A stretch of 64,000 bases of DNA from CBDBON01 sp965208395. Lineage in GTDB: Bacteria > Chloroflexota > Dehalococcoidia > Lucifugimonadales > CBDBON01. Each line of letters starts with the position of its first letter. Within the stretch, counting starts at the first letter, position 1. Under the pieces are notes generated by a model. It saw nothing but the letters and a program-made list of their open reading frames with translations, was not told the DNA's origin and ran no database searches. Below are positions 17,792 through 26,394 of the stretch, in pieces. Position numbers and translations under genes: made by a program. The stretch lies in contig CBDBON010000003.1 in NCBI GenBank assembly GCA_965208395.1, positions 186,001-250,000 on the forward strand, read 5' to 3'.

Positions 17792-19060
17792 TCACTCCTC
17801 TGCAGTGGGAGATCGATCGTCTCCGGTCCCGCGTGCCCGCCTGACGAGCCGGATATCGTCCTCTCGCGTCTCCGCCAGACCCTCCAGCCTTGCGGCTAGG
17901 AGCATCTCCAGCAGCTTGCCGATCTCCGGCCCCTCCGGGACGCCCAGCCTCTTCAGGTCCTCGCCGTCGAGGGCCGGCCTGCGGTGCCGGAGATCGGAGT
18001 GGAACAGTTCGAGCCTCTCGGAGACTATGGGACTGTCGACGGCGAGCATCGTGCCGAGAAGCGCGGGCTCCCCGAAGTCCCGCAGGAAGCGGTGGAGAAC
18101 GCTCCGTGGGACGGCCTTTCCTCCCAGCCATCGGACTTCGTCCCGTATCTTCCCTGTCTCCTCCACTACGCGGGCGCTCGTTCCGTCCAGCTTGAGACGT
18201 TCCGCCAGGCCGCTCTCTGTACCCGGCGGGAGGTGGAACGCGAGGAAGGCCAGGAGCGCCGCCGCCCTCTCCCCTTCGGGGACGGCCTCTGCCGCCGCTG
18301 ACATCTCCCCGAGGTCGTCGGGGACCCCGAGAGGCGGATAGAGCGCCGCGAGCGCGCCGAGGCCCTGCGCCGCCGCCAGCATCTCGACGGCCTTCGGTTC
18401 GGCCAGGAGCCTTTCGAGCTCGTTTCCTATCCTGGCGCCTCCGATCCTGTCCAGGTATGCGAGGTCCCGGCGCAGCATCGCCTCCGTCTCCGCCTCGATG
18501 GCGAAGCCGAGCCGCACGGCGTACCTGACGGCGCGGAGGATGCGGGTGGCGTCGTCGACGAAGCTCGCCGGATGGAGCACCCTCACGAGACGGTCGCCGA
18601 TGTCTCCAAGCCCCCCGTGCGGGTCCTCCAGCTCGCCCCATGTGGTCTCGCCCAGCGAAACGGCCATCGCGTTGATTGAAAAATCCCTCCGCGCGAGGTC
18701 GTCGCGAAGGGCGCCCCGGCTGACCGTGGGCAGAGCTCCGGGGCTCTCGTACGTCTCCCTGCGGGCCAGCGCCAGGTCGATCGCGCCTCCGGGCGCCTCG
18801 ATCCTGGCCGTGCCGAACTGCGAGCGGGAGATCGTCTCGCCCCCCAGGGCGTCCGCGACGGCATTGAACAGCTCCTCGTCACCGCCCACTACGGACAGGT
18901 CGATATCGACGGGACTCCGCTTCATCAGTATGTCCCGCACCGAGCCGCCCACAAGAAACAGAGAAAGACCGCGCGCCTCGCATGCGGCCGCTGCCGCCTT
19001 CAGCTGGTCGAGGCGATGCGGAGAGAGTGACCGTCTGAGCGCGTCTGCTATGTTGGGCAT
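17792..19060 (-). CDS. cca: CCA tRNA nucleotidyltransferase / poly(A) polymerase family protein
   Basis: A class II nucleotidyltransferase that adds or repairs the tRNA 3' CCA, or adds poly(A). It shows LFLVGGSVRDILMKRSPVDIDLSVVG with the metal-binding DxD, FGTARIE, RRDFSINAMAV and the ILRAVRYAVRLGFAIE head-neck boundary. The length of 423 residues from ATG 19060 is normal; an in-frame TTG at 19111 seems less likely. It follows the aldolase gene by 57 bp on the same strand. Strand motifs cannot fully separate CCA-adding, A-adding and CC-adding versions. Confidence 0.9.
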   Translation of the reverse strand: MPNIADALRRSLSPHRLDQLKAAAAACEARGLSLFLVGGSVRDILMKRSPVDIDLSVVGGDEELFNAVADALGGETISRSQFGTARIEAPGGAIDLALARRETYESPGALPTVSRGALRDDLARRDFSINAMAVSLGETTWGELEDPHGGLGDIGDRLVRVLHPASFVDDATRILRAVRYAVRLGFAIEAETEAMLRRDLAYLDRIGGARIGNELERLLAEPKAVEMLAAAQGLGALAALYPPLGVPDDLGEMSAAAEAVPEGERAAALLAFLAFHLPPGTESGLAERLKLDGTSARVVEETGKIRDEVRWLGGKAVPRSVLHRFLRDFGEPALLGTMLAVDSPIVSERLELFHSDLRHRRPALDGEDLKRLGVPEGPEIGKLLEMLLAARLEGLAETREDDIRLVRRARGTGDDRSPTAEE

Positions 19061-19117
19061 AGTCGGGACCGGTCCGCCCGCGCGGTGCCGCCCTGCTGAT
19101 GTGTCAGGCAAAAACGG

Positions 19118-19879
19118 CTAGCCGGATGCGGCCGCCGCGACCCTGTCGAGATAGCTGCGCGCGCCGGCCTCCAGCCAGGGCATCCACGTGCTGAGCAGGA
19201 ATCGCGCCCCCGCTGCCATCCGAGCCTCGACGTTGCCGTCCGACACCATCGCCCCCGCCGTGCGCCCGGCCGCTACGATTCGCTGTATGGCCGACTCCAC
19301 GACCGCGACGACCTCCGGGTGATCCGCCTGCCCCAGGTAGCCCATCGTCTGCGCCAGGTCCCCCGGCGCGACGAAGAAGACATCGATGTGGTCCACGCTG
19401 AGGATCTCGTCGAGGTTGTCGATGGCGATCACGTCCTCGATCAGGACTATCACCAGCGTCTCGTCGTTGGCCTTGGAAGCGTAGTCGGCCACGCCGTACC
19501 CCTGGCGGCTCGTGAAGTTCCCCCGGTTGCCCAGGGGGTGGAACTTGGCCCCGTCGACGACCGCCCTCGCCTCCGCCGCCGTGTTCACGTGCGGCACCAC
19601 TATCCCCTGCGCCCCGACGTCCAGCGTCCGGTAGATCACCCCCGGAAGGTTCAGGTTCACCCTCACGATCGAGCTCTTGCCCCACAGGTCGCACGCCCTC
19701 GTCACGTCCGGGATCTCGGCGAAGTCGACCGGCCCGTGCTCCCCCTCTATCCAGAAGGCGTCGAATCCAAGCGGCCCCATCGAGTCGATCATGTCCGCCG
19801 TGTTGAAGCCGGACACGGCGGTCACCGTCTCCCCACGCTGGAGCTTGTGCTTCGCCCTGTTCTCCCTGATCTCCGTCAT
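19118..19879 (-). CDS. HpcH/HpaI aldolase family protein
   Basis: A class II metal-dependent aldolase of about 253 residues, similar to 4-hydroxy-2-oxoheptanedioate and 2-keto-3-deoxy-glucarate aldolases. Recognisable are FDAFWIEGEHGPVDF (general-base region), RVNLN, GAQGIVVPHVNTAAEA and HPLGNRG, with a metal-binding Glu/Asp pair near LIEDVIAIDNLDEIL. The start at 19879 is set by GGGGAGGGG 5 nt upstream and by the family N-terminus; in-frame codons further upstream encode non-family sequence. The substrate is unknown. The cca gene follows on the same strand. Confidence 0.88.
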   Translation of the reverse strand: MTEIRENRAKHKLQRGETVTAVSGFNTADMIDSMGPLGFDAFWIEGEHGPVDFAEIPDVTRACDLWGKSSIVRVNLNLPGVIYRTLDVGAQGIVVPHVNTAAEARAVVDGAKFHPLGNRGNFTSRQGYGVADYASKANDETLVIVLIEDVIAIDNLDEILSVDHIDVFFVAPGDLAQTMGYLGQADHPEVVAVVESAIQRIVAAGRTAGAMVSDGNVEARMAAGARFLLSTWMPWLEAGARSYLDRVAAAASG

Positions 19880-20327
19880 CGTCCCCTCCCCGTCTCGATA
19901 TGAGGCCTGAGCCCGGCAGATAGCGGGGCCGATTATAGAGCCACGCCGCGCGCCTTGTCCATGGCATGTAGTAACATTCGATGTCGAAGGGAGAAGGCAT
20001 CTTGAAAGTCTCTTCCCCCGTCCGAGGTGGAAGCTCTTACCTCTTCCCACGGCTCCGCGGGGGAAGATTGAGATGGGGGTCCCACAAGCAGGCGAGCTCG
20101 GCAACAATGCCATAGGCTCCGCGCACCAGAACATTGGCGAGAGGCAGCTGAATCCACAAGTGTCATCATGCCAGCAATTGGACTTAGATTTGATATTTGA
20201 CTCCGTAGTTGAAGGGTTGTTCGAACGGATTTCGGAAACCTAAACGAATCCCGCTCTATGGCCGCCCACCGGGATGCGTTGCTGCTGAGGCTGGTGTCGG
20301 GGAAGATGAATGTGGGGAAGGTACGAA
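19880..20327. other. gene-free interval upstream of the DUF2806 gene
   Basis: This interval holds one interspersed hairpin repeat (20044-20083) and the start of a visibly AT-richer stretch from about 20160. I find no credible coding sequence or tRNA. The change in composition marks the left edge of an accessory island. Confidence 0.5.
20044..20083 (+). repeat. interspersed hairpin repeat, copy A
   Basis: A pyrimidine run, GGCTCCGC, a purine run, then TGAGATGGGGGTCCC. The last 25 bases match copy B at 57610-57649 (opposite strand) with a single mismatch, and the first half matches copy C at 28744-28786. The CCC...GGGG arms can pair as a hairpin. Confidence 0.6.
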
Positions 20328-21356
20328 ATGGAGATTAACGTAAGTGTGCGGGCTATCGAGAAACTTGTCGACTATACAGCGAGTGGCATAGGTAGCACGG
20401 CGAGTTTCTTCTTCTCTCGCATGATGGCGAGACGCGACGCTGAGGTAATGAGCATAACTGCTGAAGGGGAAGCGGAGGCACAGCGAGTCCTGACTGAGGG
20501 TCGAGCAACGTCCATGCAGATCATTGCCGCAGCGCAAGTAGAGGCGCGATCAAAGTTGATCTCTCCCCAAGCAGCACTCCAAGGAGAAGTAACGATAGGA
20601 GAGATCATAGAGCAAAGAGTGCAGTTTCAGGAGGAGAAGCGTCAGGCCAACATCGGATCTGTGGTCGCACAGGCAGCGCAAGAACTTGGAGATAGAGAAG
20701 TCCAAGACCACGAAGTTGATCACGACTGGACGGCTCGATTCTTCAACGATGTGCAAGACGTGTCCTCAGAAGAGATGCAACAGCTTTGGTCCAAGGTTCT
20801 TGCAGGTGAAGTGGAAAGACCGGGAAGCACATCTATCAAGACTCTCGGAATTTTGAAGAACCTAGATAAAACCACTGCCAGTCTCTTTCGGAAGTTTTGC
20901 TCCATTTGTGTTTCAGTTCGACCCGACGGAATTAACTTCGATGATGCTAGAGTTCTTTTTCTAGGTGATTACTCAGAAGGTAACGTCCTCCGCGGTTATG
21001 GGTTTGAATTTGGTAAGCTGAACGTGCTTAGTGAACATGGGCTCATAAATCCAGATTACAATACTTGGAAGGACTATAGCGCTTCTACTGGATTCAACAT
21101 GCCGCAAACCCAGACGCGAGTATATATGCCATTTTGTTTCCAAGGAAAATACTGGATACTTGTACCTATGGCAGCGAGTACCCAAGGAAAAGAGTTTAGA
21201 CTTTTTGGTGTCGCGTTAACACGATCAGGGCAAGAGATATCACAGGTCGTCGACCTAATGCCTGCTCAACAATACACTCTGGATTTGATTGAGTATTTCA
21301 AGAAGAATAACCTACAAATAACTGAGGTCCCAAATGGGAAACTCCGTATCGTCTAG
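20328..21356 (+). CDS. DUF2806 domain-containing protein
   Basis: A 342-residue cytoplasmic protein that looks like the DUF2806 (TIGR03899-type) family: helical N-terminus with RRDAEVMSITAEGEAEAQRV, then EKRQANIGSVVAQAAQELG and the strongly characteristic DWTARFFNDVQDVSSEEMQQLWSKVLAGEV followed by the TLGILKNLDK motif. No biochemical role is established; members often occur in accessory or defence-rich regions. The ATG at 20328 has GGGGAAGG 6 nt upstream. Base composition is clearly AT-richer than its neighbours and codon use differs, suggesting horizontal acquisition. No partner gene is adjacent in the same operon. Confidence 0.75.
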   Translation: MEINVSVRAIEKLVDYTASGIGSTASFFFSRMMARRDAEVMSITAEGEAEAQRVLTEGRATSMQIIAAAQVEARSKLISPQAALQGEVTIGEIIEQRVQFQEEKRQANIGSVVAQAAQELGDREVQDHEVDHDWTARFFNDVQDVSSEEMQQLWSKVLAGEVERPGSTSIKTLGILKNLDKTTASLFRKFCSICVSVRPDGINFDDARVLFLGDYSEGNVLRGYGFEFGKLNVLSEHGLINPDYNTWKDYSASTGFNMPQTQTRVYMPFCFQGKYWILVPMAASTQGKEFRLFGVALTRSGQEISQVVDLMPAQQYTLDLIEYFKKNNLQITEVPNGKLRIV

Positions 21357-21430
21357 CTAGTTCCGCTATGATCACCCTCGCCGAACCCGCAGCCCTCGAC
21401 CGGCGAACGACCCGGCACGGGCTACTCCCC

Positions 21431-21458
21431 TTGACGCCGCGAACATTCGTGCTACAAT
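21431..21458 (+). promoter_or_regulatory. promoter-like element without a downstream gene
   Basis: TTGACG (21431-21436) and TACAAT (21453-21458) are 16 bp apart. Transcription would start near 21465 and run into hairpin-forming GC-rich sequence (GAGGG-agttg-CCCTC; CGCGC-GTG-GCGCG), but the next gene begins 500 bp later. It could drive a small RNA or be a relic. Confidence 0.35.
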
Positions 21459-21638
21459 AGGCCAGAGGGAGTTGCCCTCCCGGCCCCACCGGCTCGGACC
21501 CGGGCGTCAGTCGCGCGTGGCGCGCCCCGGATGTCCGAAGCAGCCGTCCCAGCTACGAAATGTCCCACTTTGACCCAAAATGACGCACATAATATATATG
21601 GGACACGATCTGGACCTGCCCGACCGCCGCTCCCAGGC

Positions 21639-21713
21639 CCGTTCGTGGTGAGCTCCCCATAAGATCGTTCATGGTGAGCCCTTCGGCAAGCTCAGGAGAG
21701 TCCTGTCGAACCA
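21639..21713 (+). repeat. two copies of an interspersed GTTCRTGGTGAGC repeat
   Basis: The first copy reads CCGTTCGTGGTGAGCTC from 21639; a second begins CGTTCATGGTGAGC at 21666 and ends CCTGTCGAACCA, with an inserted CTTCGGCAAGCTCAGG segment. The same element occurs in reverse orientation at 35426-35450. The ends can base-pair into a hairpin. Confidence 0.6.
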
Positions 21714-21963
21714 CAACAGTGACGGACGGCCCACGTCCCCGAAATCGCCCAGGTTTTCGATTGGACGCATCATGACTCTGCGTTTGGCCGCTGACCCATG
21801 CCGCGAATGGACGCAAAGGGGTACTGGAGATACCAGTTACACACACCGGTGGACTGGCTCCACCGTCTCCCGGACCGTTTATCTGGGGACCCTGCATCCA
21901 CAGATTGCGATTGGCCGTATATGAACCTTGCGATTAGCCGCAGTCGAAGCTTACAATGGGACG

Positions 21964-23370
21964 ATGAATAGTCACGGCCTCTATCCCCGCTATGTGCTGC
22001 CCCGGCTGCGCGAGGCGCTGGCTGACTCGCCCGTCGTCCTCATCCACGGCCCGCGCCAGTGCGGCAAGTCGACACTGGCCCAGACCCTTGGCTATCCGGC
22101 TCATCCGGAGCGGCGCCCCTCCAACATAATCGCAGTCAGCAATCCGATCACGATTGGCAGTCCGATTGTCCCTCCCCCTGCGCCGCCGCCGACCTACGGC
22201 GCCGTGCCTCACGGGAGCGAGTCGATCGGTGGGTATGTCTATCGCTCGTTCGACGATGATGTGCTTCGAGAAGCAGCGCGGGCGGATCCGGTGGGATTCG
22301 TGTCCGACCTGCCTGAGAGGGTGATTCTCGACGAGGTGCAGCGAGTGCCCGAGCTGTTCACCTCTATCAAGCTGGAGGTGGACCGAAACAGAACGCCCGG
22401 TAGATTTGTCCTGACAGGTTCGACCAACCTGCTCCTGCTCCCACAGCTTTCCGAGTCGCTCGCAGGGCGGCTTCGAATAGTACGACTCCATCCCCTGGCG
22501 CAGCGGGAGCTTGTGAGTGGAGGCGCTCCCACGGACCTGTGGTCGGATGCCAGGCCTGGATTCCTGGATGAGCTGTTCGGCGGCGGCTTCAGGTCCGGAC
22601 AGACGACACGGCTGCGAGATGAGCTTGTGGAGCGGATCACGGCTGGCGGATACGCGCCTGCAATGGTGCTCCCGTCGGGCAGGCGCAGAGCGAGCTGGTA
22701 CCGCGACTACGTCGAGACCCATGTGCTGAAAGATGTACGCGACATGTCCCGCATCCGACGCCTGGACGAGCTGCCGAGGCTTCTGGAGGCCGCCTCTGCG
22801 CAGACGGCAAGCCTGTTCAACCAGGACTCGCTCTCCAGAGCTCTGCGCATCACTCGCCCGACAATCGCGGACTACGTGGCGCTGTTGGAGAGGGCATTCC
22901 TGTTGGAGCGATTGCCGGCCTGGTTCACCAACAGGTCGAGCAGGTTGGTCAAGACCCCAAAGCTCCACATCGGCGACACTGGCGTCGGTTGCGCCCTGCT
23001 AGGCATCGATGCCTGGGCGCTGGCCGCGGACAGACGTATGGTTGGCCAGTTCGTTGAGACGTTTGTGTACCAGGAGCTTCGAAAGCAGGCCGGCTGGTAC
23101 GAGTCCCACGTGTCGTTCCACTACTACCGGGACAAGGACGGGGTGGAGGTGGATATAGTCATCGAGAGGGACGGGTCTGCCATTGCCGGGATCGAGGTGA
23201 AGGCCGGTGCAACCGTGACTTCATCTGACTTTAGCGGACTCCGCAAACTTGCGAGGATCTGCGGCGACCGGTTCAGGATCGGGGTGGTTCTATATGACGG
23301 CGAGACCACCGCCAGGTTTGGGGAAGGCCTGTATGCCGTGCCCATTAGGCGGTTGTGGGAGCGGCCATGA
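21964..23370 (+). CDS. ATP-binding protein with AAA_14 and DUF4143 domains
   Basis: A 468-residue P-loop protein. Walker A is G29-PRQCGKST-37, Walker B VILDEVQRVPELF, an arginine-rich sensor region GRFVLTGSTNLLLLPQ, and a C-terminal DUF4143 domain with a PD-(D/E)XK-like core (GVEVDIVIERDG...GIEVKAG). Such proteins are widespread and poorly understood; some act in toxin-antitoxin-like or defence settings. An unusual proline-rich insertion (about residues 44-88, including IVPPPAPPPTYG) sits between Walker A and the next conserved strand. The stop overlaps the start of the hsdR remnant (ATGA). Confidence 0.85.
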   Translation: MNSHGLYPRYVLPRLREALADSPVVLIHGPRQCGKSTLAQTLGYPAHPERRPSNIIAVSNPITIGSPIVPPPAPPPTYGAVPHGSESIGGYVYRSFDDDVLREAARADPVGFVSDLPERVILDEVQRVPELFTSIKLEVDRNRTPGRFVLTGSTNLLLLPQLSESLAGRLRIVRLHPLAQRELVSGGAPTDLWSDARPGFLDELFGGGFRSGQTTRLRDELVERITAGGYAPAMVLPSGRRRASWYRDYVETHVLKDVRDMSRIRRLDELPRLLEAASAQTASLFNQDSLSRALRITRPTIADYVALLERAFLLERLPAWFTNRSSRLVKTPKLHIGDTGVGCALLGIDAWALAADRRMVGQFVETFVYQELRKQAGWYESHVSFHYYRDKDGVEVDIVIERDGSAIAGIEVKAGATVTSSDFSGLRKLARICGDRFRIGVVLYDGETTARFGEGLYAVPIRRLWERP

Positions 23371-24620
23371 CCACCATCACCGAGGCCGATGTCGAAGAGG
23401 CCGCCCTCGCCTGGCTGCGCGGCCTGGGATGGCAGGTTGCGCACGGCCCCGACACGCCCAACGCCGAGCGTGACGACTACGTACAGGTCGTACTGGAGCG
23501 GCGGCTGCGGGACGCCTTGGCCGACCTCAACCCCGGCCTGCCCATGGATGCGCTCGACGACGCCTTCCACAAGCTGACGCGCCCCCAGGGCTCGACCATA
23601 GAAGCCCGCAACCGGGCCTTCCACCGTATGCTGGTCGATGGCGTGGAGATCGAGTACCGCGACTCCGACGGACGGGTGCGGGGAGACCAGGTCCGCATCA
23701 TCGACTTCGATGAGCCCGCCAACAACGACCGGCTGGCCGTCAACCAGTTCACAGTCACCGAAGACCGGAACACGCGAAGGCCCGACGTCGTGCTGTTCCT
23801 CAACGGCCTGCCCCTGGGCGTCATCGAGCTGAAGAACCCCGCCGCCGCCGACGCCACGATCTGGAGGGCGTGGCGGCAGCTCCAGACCTACAGGGCCGAG
23901 CTGCCTGCCCTCCTCTCCATGAACGAGGCTCTGATGGTCTCCGACGGGAACGAGGCCCGCGTCGGAACCCTGACCGCTGGACGGGAGTGGTTCAAGCCCT
24001 GGCGCACCGTCACCGGGGAGGCGCTGGCCGACCCGCGCATGACCGAGCTACAGGTGATGCTGGAAGGCGTCTTTGAGCCGGGCCGGTTTCTTGCGCTGGT
24101 GCGTGACTTCATCGTCTTCGAGGACGACGGCGGCGCGCTGGTCAAGAAGATGGCGGGCTACCACCAGTTCCACGCAGTCAGGGTAGCTGTGGATGAGACG
24201 CTGCGTGCGGGGAAGCTGCAACGCGATGAGGCCCGGATCGCCGAGGAGGAGGGACGCTACGAGGCGGGGCGCAGGCCGGGCGGAGAGCCCGGCGACCGCC
24301 GCATCGGAGTCGTCTGGCACACCCAGGGCTCCGGCAAGAGCCTGACGATGGCCTTCTACGACGCGCTGGAGACCAACGACAGCGCCGTCCGGGTGCTGGG
24401 CGACGAGACGCTGCGGGACATCGCCCGCCAGCTCGTCGAGACCGTCCGCAAAAACGTCACCATCGACTGGACGCTGCGCGAGAACGTCCGCGCCAACCTC
24501 CGCCGCCTGGTCCGCCGCATCCTTCGCAGGCACGGCTACCCGCCCGACAAGCGGGAGAAGGCGACGCAGACGGTGCTGGAGCAGGCGGAGGTCCTCTCCG
24601 AGTGGTGGGTCGCGGCGTGA
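23367..24620 (+). pseudogene. hsdR: type I restriction endonuclease subunit R remnant with internal in-frame deletion
   Basis: The first ~330 residues are a typical HsdR N-terminus: a PD-(D/E)XK nuclease core (RPDVVLFLNGLPLGVIELKNP) and helicase motif I at G321-SGKSLTM with Lys324. The protein then jumps at about residue 332 directly into the extreme C-terminus of HsdR (ALETNDSAVRVLGDETLRDIA ... ATQTVLEQAEVLSEWW). Intact subunits are about 1000 residues, so roughly 600 residues, including helicase motifs Ia-VI, are missing without loss of frame. No hsdM or hsdS is nearby. Translation starts at ATG 23367, overlapping the upstream stop. Nuclease residues survive, but ATP-driven translocation cannot. 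Confidence 0.85.
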
Positions 24621-25159
24621 GTCTGTCGGAAGAGCCGAGGTTCTGCGAGCTCTGCGGCGGACCTCTCGAAGTGAGGAGCGTCGGCGGTGTCGACAGGCCG
24701 TACTGCTCCTCCTGCCGCCGCGCCGTCTTTCTCGACCCTAAGGTCGCCGCCGTCGTCCTGGTTCGGTCCGGCGGAAGGCTCGTCATGGTGCGCCGCGCCA
24801 TAGACCCGGCTCTCGGCCGGTGGAGCTTTCCGTCCGGGTACGTCGACCGCGGCGAGGCGGTGGAGGAGGCCGCGGTCCGAGAGGTGAAGGAGGAGACGGG
24901 GCTGGAGATAGAGCTGGACGGCCTGATCGGACTCTACTCCGGCGGCGGCAGGGTCGTCATCCTCGCCGCCTACTCGGCCACCATCGCGGGGGGAGAGCTC
25001 ACCCCGGGCGAGGAGGTGACGGAGACGGCCCTCTTCTCTCCTGACAGCCTGCCTCCCCTGCCCTTCCCCCACGACGACACGATCCTGCGGGACTGGCGCC
25101 GGTTCGTCTCAACCTCCGGAAGAGGAGGCGGGCTCGGGCCTGAACGAGCGGACCCGTAG
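24617..25159 (+). CDS. Nudix hydrolase with N-terminal zinc ribbon
   Basis: A 180-residue protein. Cys10-x2-Cys13 and Cys30-x2-Cys33 form a zinc ribbon, followed by a canonical Nudix box (GYVDRGE ... REVKEETGLE) after WSFPSG. The architecture resembles NudC-like or ADP-ribose/NADH pyrophosphatase relatives, but the SQPWPFPxS motif of NADH pyrophosphatases is absent, so the substrate is open. The GTG at 24617 overlaps the stop of the hsdR remnant (GTGA); GTG codons at 24602 and 24605 are alternatives. The 3' end overlaps the convergent MFS gene by 51 bp. Confidence 0.85.
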   Translation: MSLSEEPRFCELCGGPLEVRSVGGVDRPYCSSCRRAVFLDPKVAAVVLVRSGGRLVMVRRAIDPALGRWSFPSGYVDRGEAVEEAAVREVKEETGLEIELDGLIGLYSGGGRVVILAAYSATIAGGELTPGEEVTETALFSPDSLPPLPFPHDDTILRDWRRFVSTSGRGGGLGPERADP

Positions 25160-26374
25160 CAGCACCGGTATGGCCGCGACCGATATCATTCCTATCGACG
25201 AGAAGCCGATCACCCACGACTCAGAGGTGGCGTCCAGCACCGCGCCGACTACGACAGGGCCGACCACCCCGCCGGAGAAGCCCAGGAAGGCCTGCACCGC
25301 CATCGTCGAACCGAGCTGAGCGCTCTTGGCCGCCTCCGCGATGGCCGTCGTGTAGATGGCCGAGTCGGCAGAGATCGCCCAGCCGTAGATAACCGCGACC
25401 ACCACGATCACGGCCCACGGGAAGCCGCCCATCCAGCCTATCGCCCAGGACAGCGCGCCGCTCAATCCGAAGATGGCCATCGCCGATACTGCCCGTCCCA
25501 GCCGGTCAGAGATCATTCCGCCGGCCACCGGCCCGAGTGCGCCGGCGGTCAACGCGATGCCGCCCACCGTTGCCGCCCGCACCACAGCCTGGTCTCCGTC
25601 GACGCCCCGCGCCACCAGGACCGACACCAGGAAGACGGGAAGCCAGACCCGCACCGCGTACAGCTCCCAGGCATGGAGGGAGTAGCCCACGATGAAGTGG
25701 CGGACGGGCCTGTTCCTGAGCACCGAGAGGTCGAGTCTGCCCGACGAGCCTCCAGACGGGCGGTCGCGATGGCCTCTTAGCAGCAGGTATGCGAGGAGCA
25801 CTCCCGCGGACGACGCCAGGGCTGTGACGAGGTAGGCCTCCCGCCATTCCAGGGCCGACATGAGAGCCCCCGTGCTCGCCAGCGAGATGCTGTTTGCCGC
25901 ATAGTATGCGGTCACGTAGAGCCCCATCGCCAGCCCCCGTCCGCCAGAGTGGAAGCGCTCGGAGATGATCCTCAGCCCCGGCATGTAGATGCCGACGAGC
26001 CCGAATCCGGCCAGCGCCATGAGCAGCATCCCGGACACCATGCCATCTGCAGCCAGGCTGAACAGCGTGTGCGCGGCTACCGAAATCGGCGCCGCCGCCA
26101 GGAAGACGCGCTTTGGCCCCAGGCGGTCGGTGAGCGGTATCACCACCAGGGCCGACACCGAGTAGCCCGCCAGGTATGCCGAGTAGACGGCGCCGGCCCT
26201 TGCGTGGCTCAGTCCCCACTCTTCGGTGATTACCGGCAACGCGGCCACGTAGCTGGCGAAGGGCAGCAGCAGCATCGTCAGCATGACGCACATCGACGCC
26301 ACCCATGTCATCTCTCCGCCGCCTGTCGCTGCGAATAGCTGACGTGCCGACTGGACCGTCTGACGGATGTCCAA
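25109..26374 (-). CDS. MFS transporter
   Basis: A protein of about 421 residues with 12 predicted helices. The MFS signature is present as PLTDRLGPKRVF after helix 2 and SDRLGRAVS in the second half; the glycine-rich helix 5 (GLRIISERFHSGGRG region) is typical of the family. The substrate is unknown. The start is uncertain: TTG at 26374 lies 20 bp after the TPR-lipoprotein stop but lacks a good ribosome site, while ATG at 26311 has GGCGGAG very close. It probably forms an operon with the TPR lipoprotein gene. It overlaps the Nudix gene convergently. Confidence 0.85.
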   Translation of the reverse strand: MDIRQTVQSARQLFAATGGGEMTWVASMCVMLTMLLLPFASYVAALPVITEEWGLSHARAGAVYSAYLAGYSVSALVVIPLTDRLGPKRVFLAAAPISVAAHTLFSLAADGMVSGMLLMALAGFGLVGIYMPGLRIISERFHSGGRGLAMGLYVTAYYAANSISLASTGALMSALEWREAYLVTALASSAGVLLAYLLLRGHRDRPSGGSSGRLDLSVLRNRPVRHFIVGYSLHAWELYAVRVWLPVFLVSVLVARGVDGDQAVVRAATVGGIALTAGALGPVAGGMISDRLGRAVSAMAIFGLSGALSWAIGWMGGFPWAVIVVVAVIYGWAISADSAIYTTAIAEAAKSAQLGSTMAVQAFLGFSGGVVGPVVVGAVLDATSESWVIGFSSIGMISVAAIPVLLRVRSFRPEPASSSGG

Positions 26375-26394
26375 CTGAGAGACGGCTTGTTACG

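Larger units (their letters stand above)
21357..21963. other. 607-bp gene-free interval with orphan promoter and repeats
   Basis: It contains a promoter-like pair at 21431-21458, a GC-rich structured segment (21459-21540), a 7-bp inverted repeat TGTCCCA/TGGGACA at 21561-21567 and 21599-21605, and two copies of an interspersed repeat (21639-21713). No convincing coding sequence is present. Confidence 0.5.
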
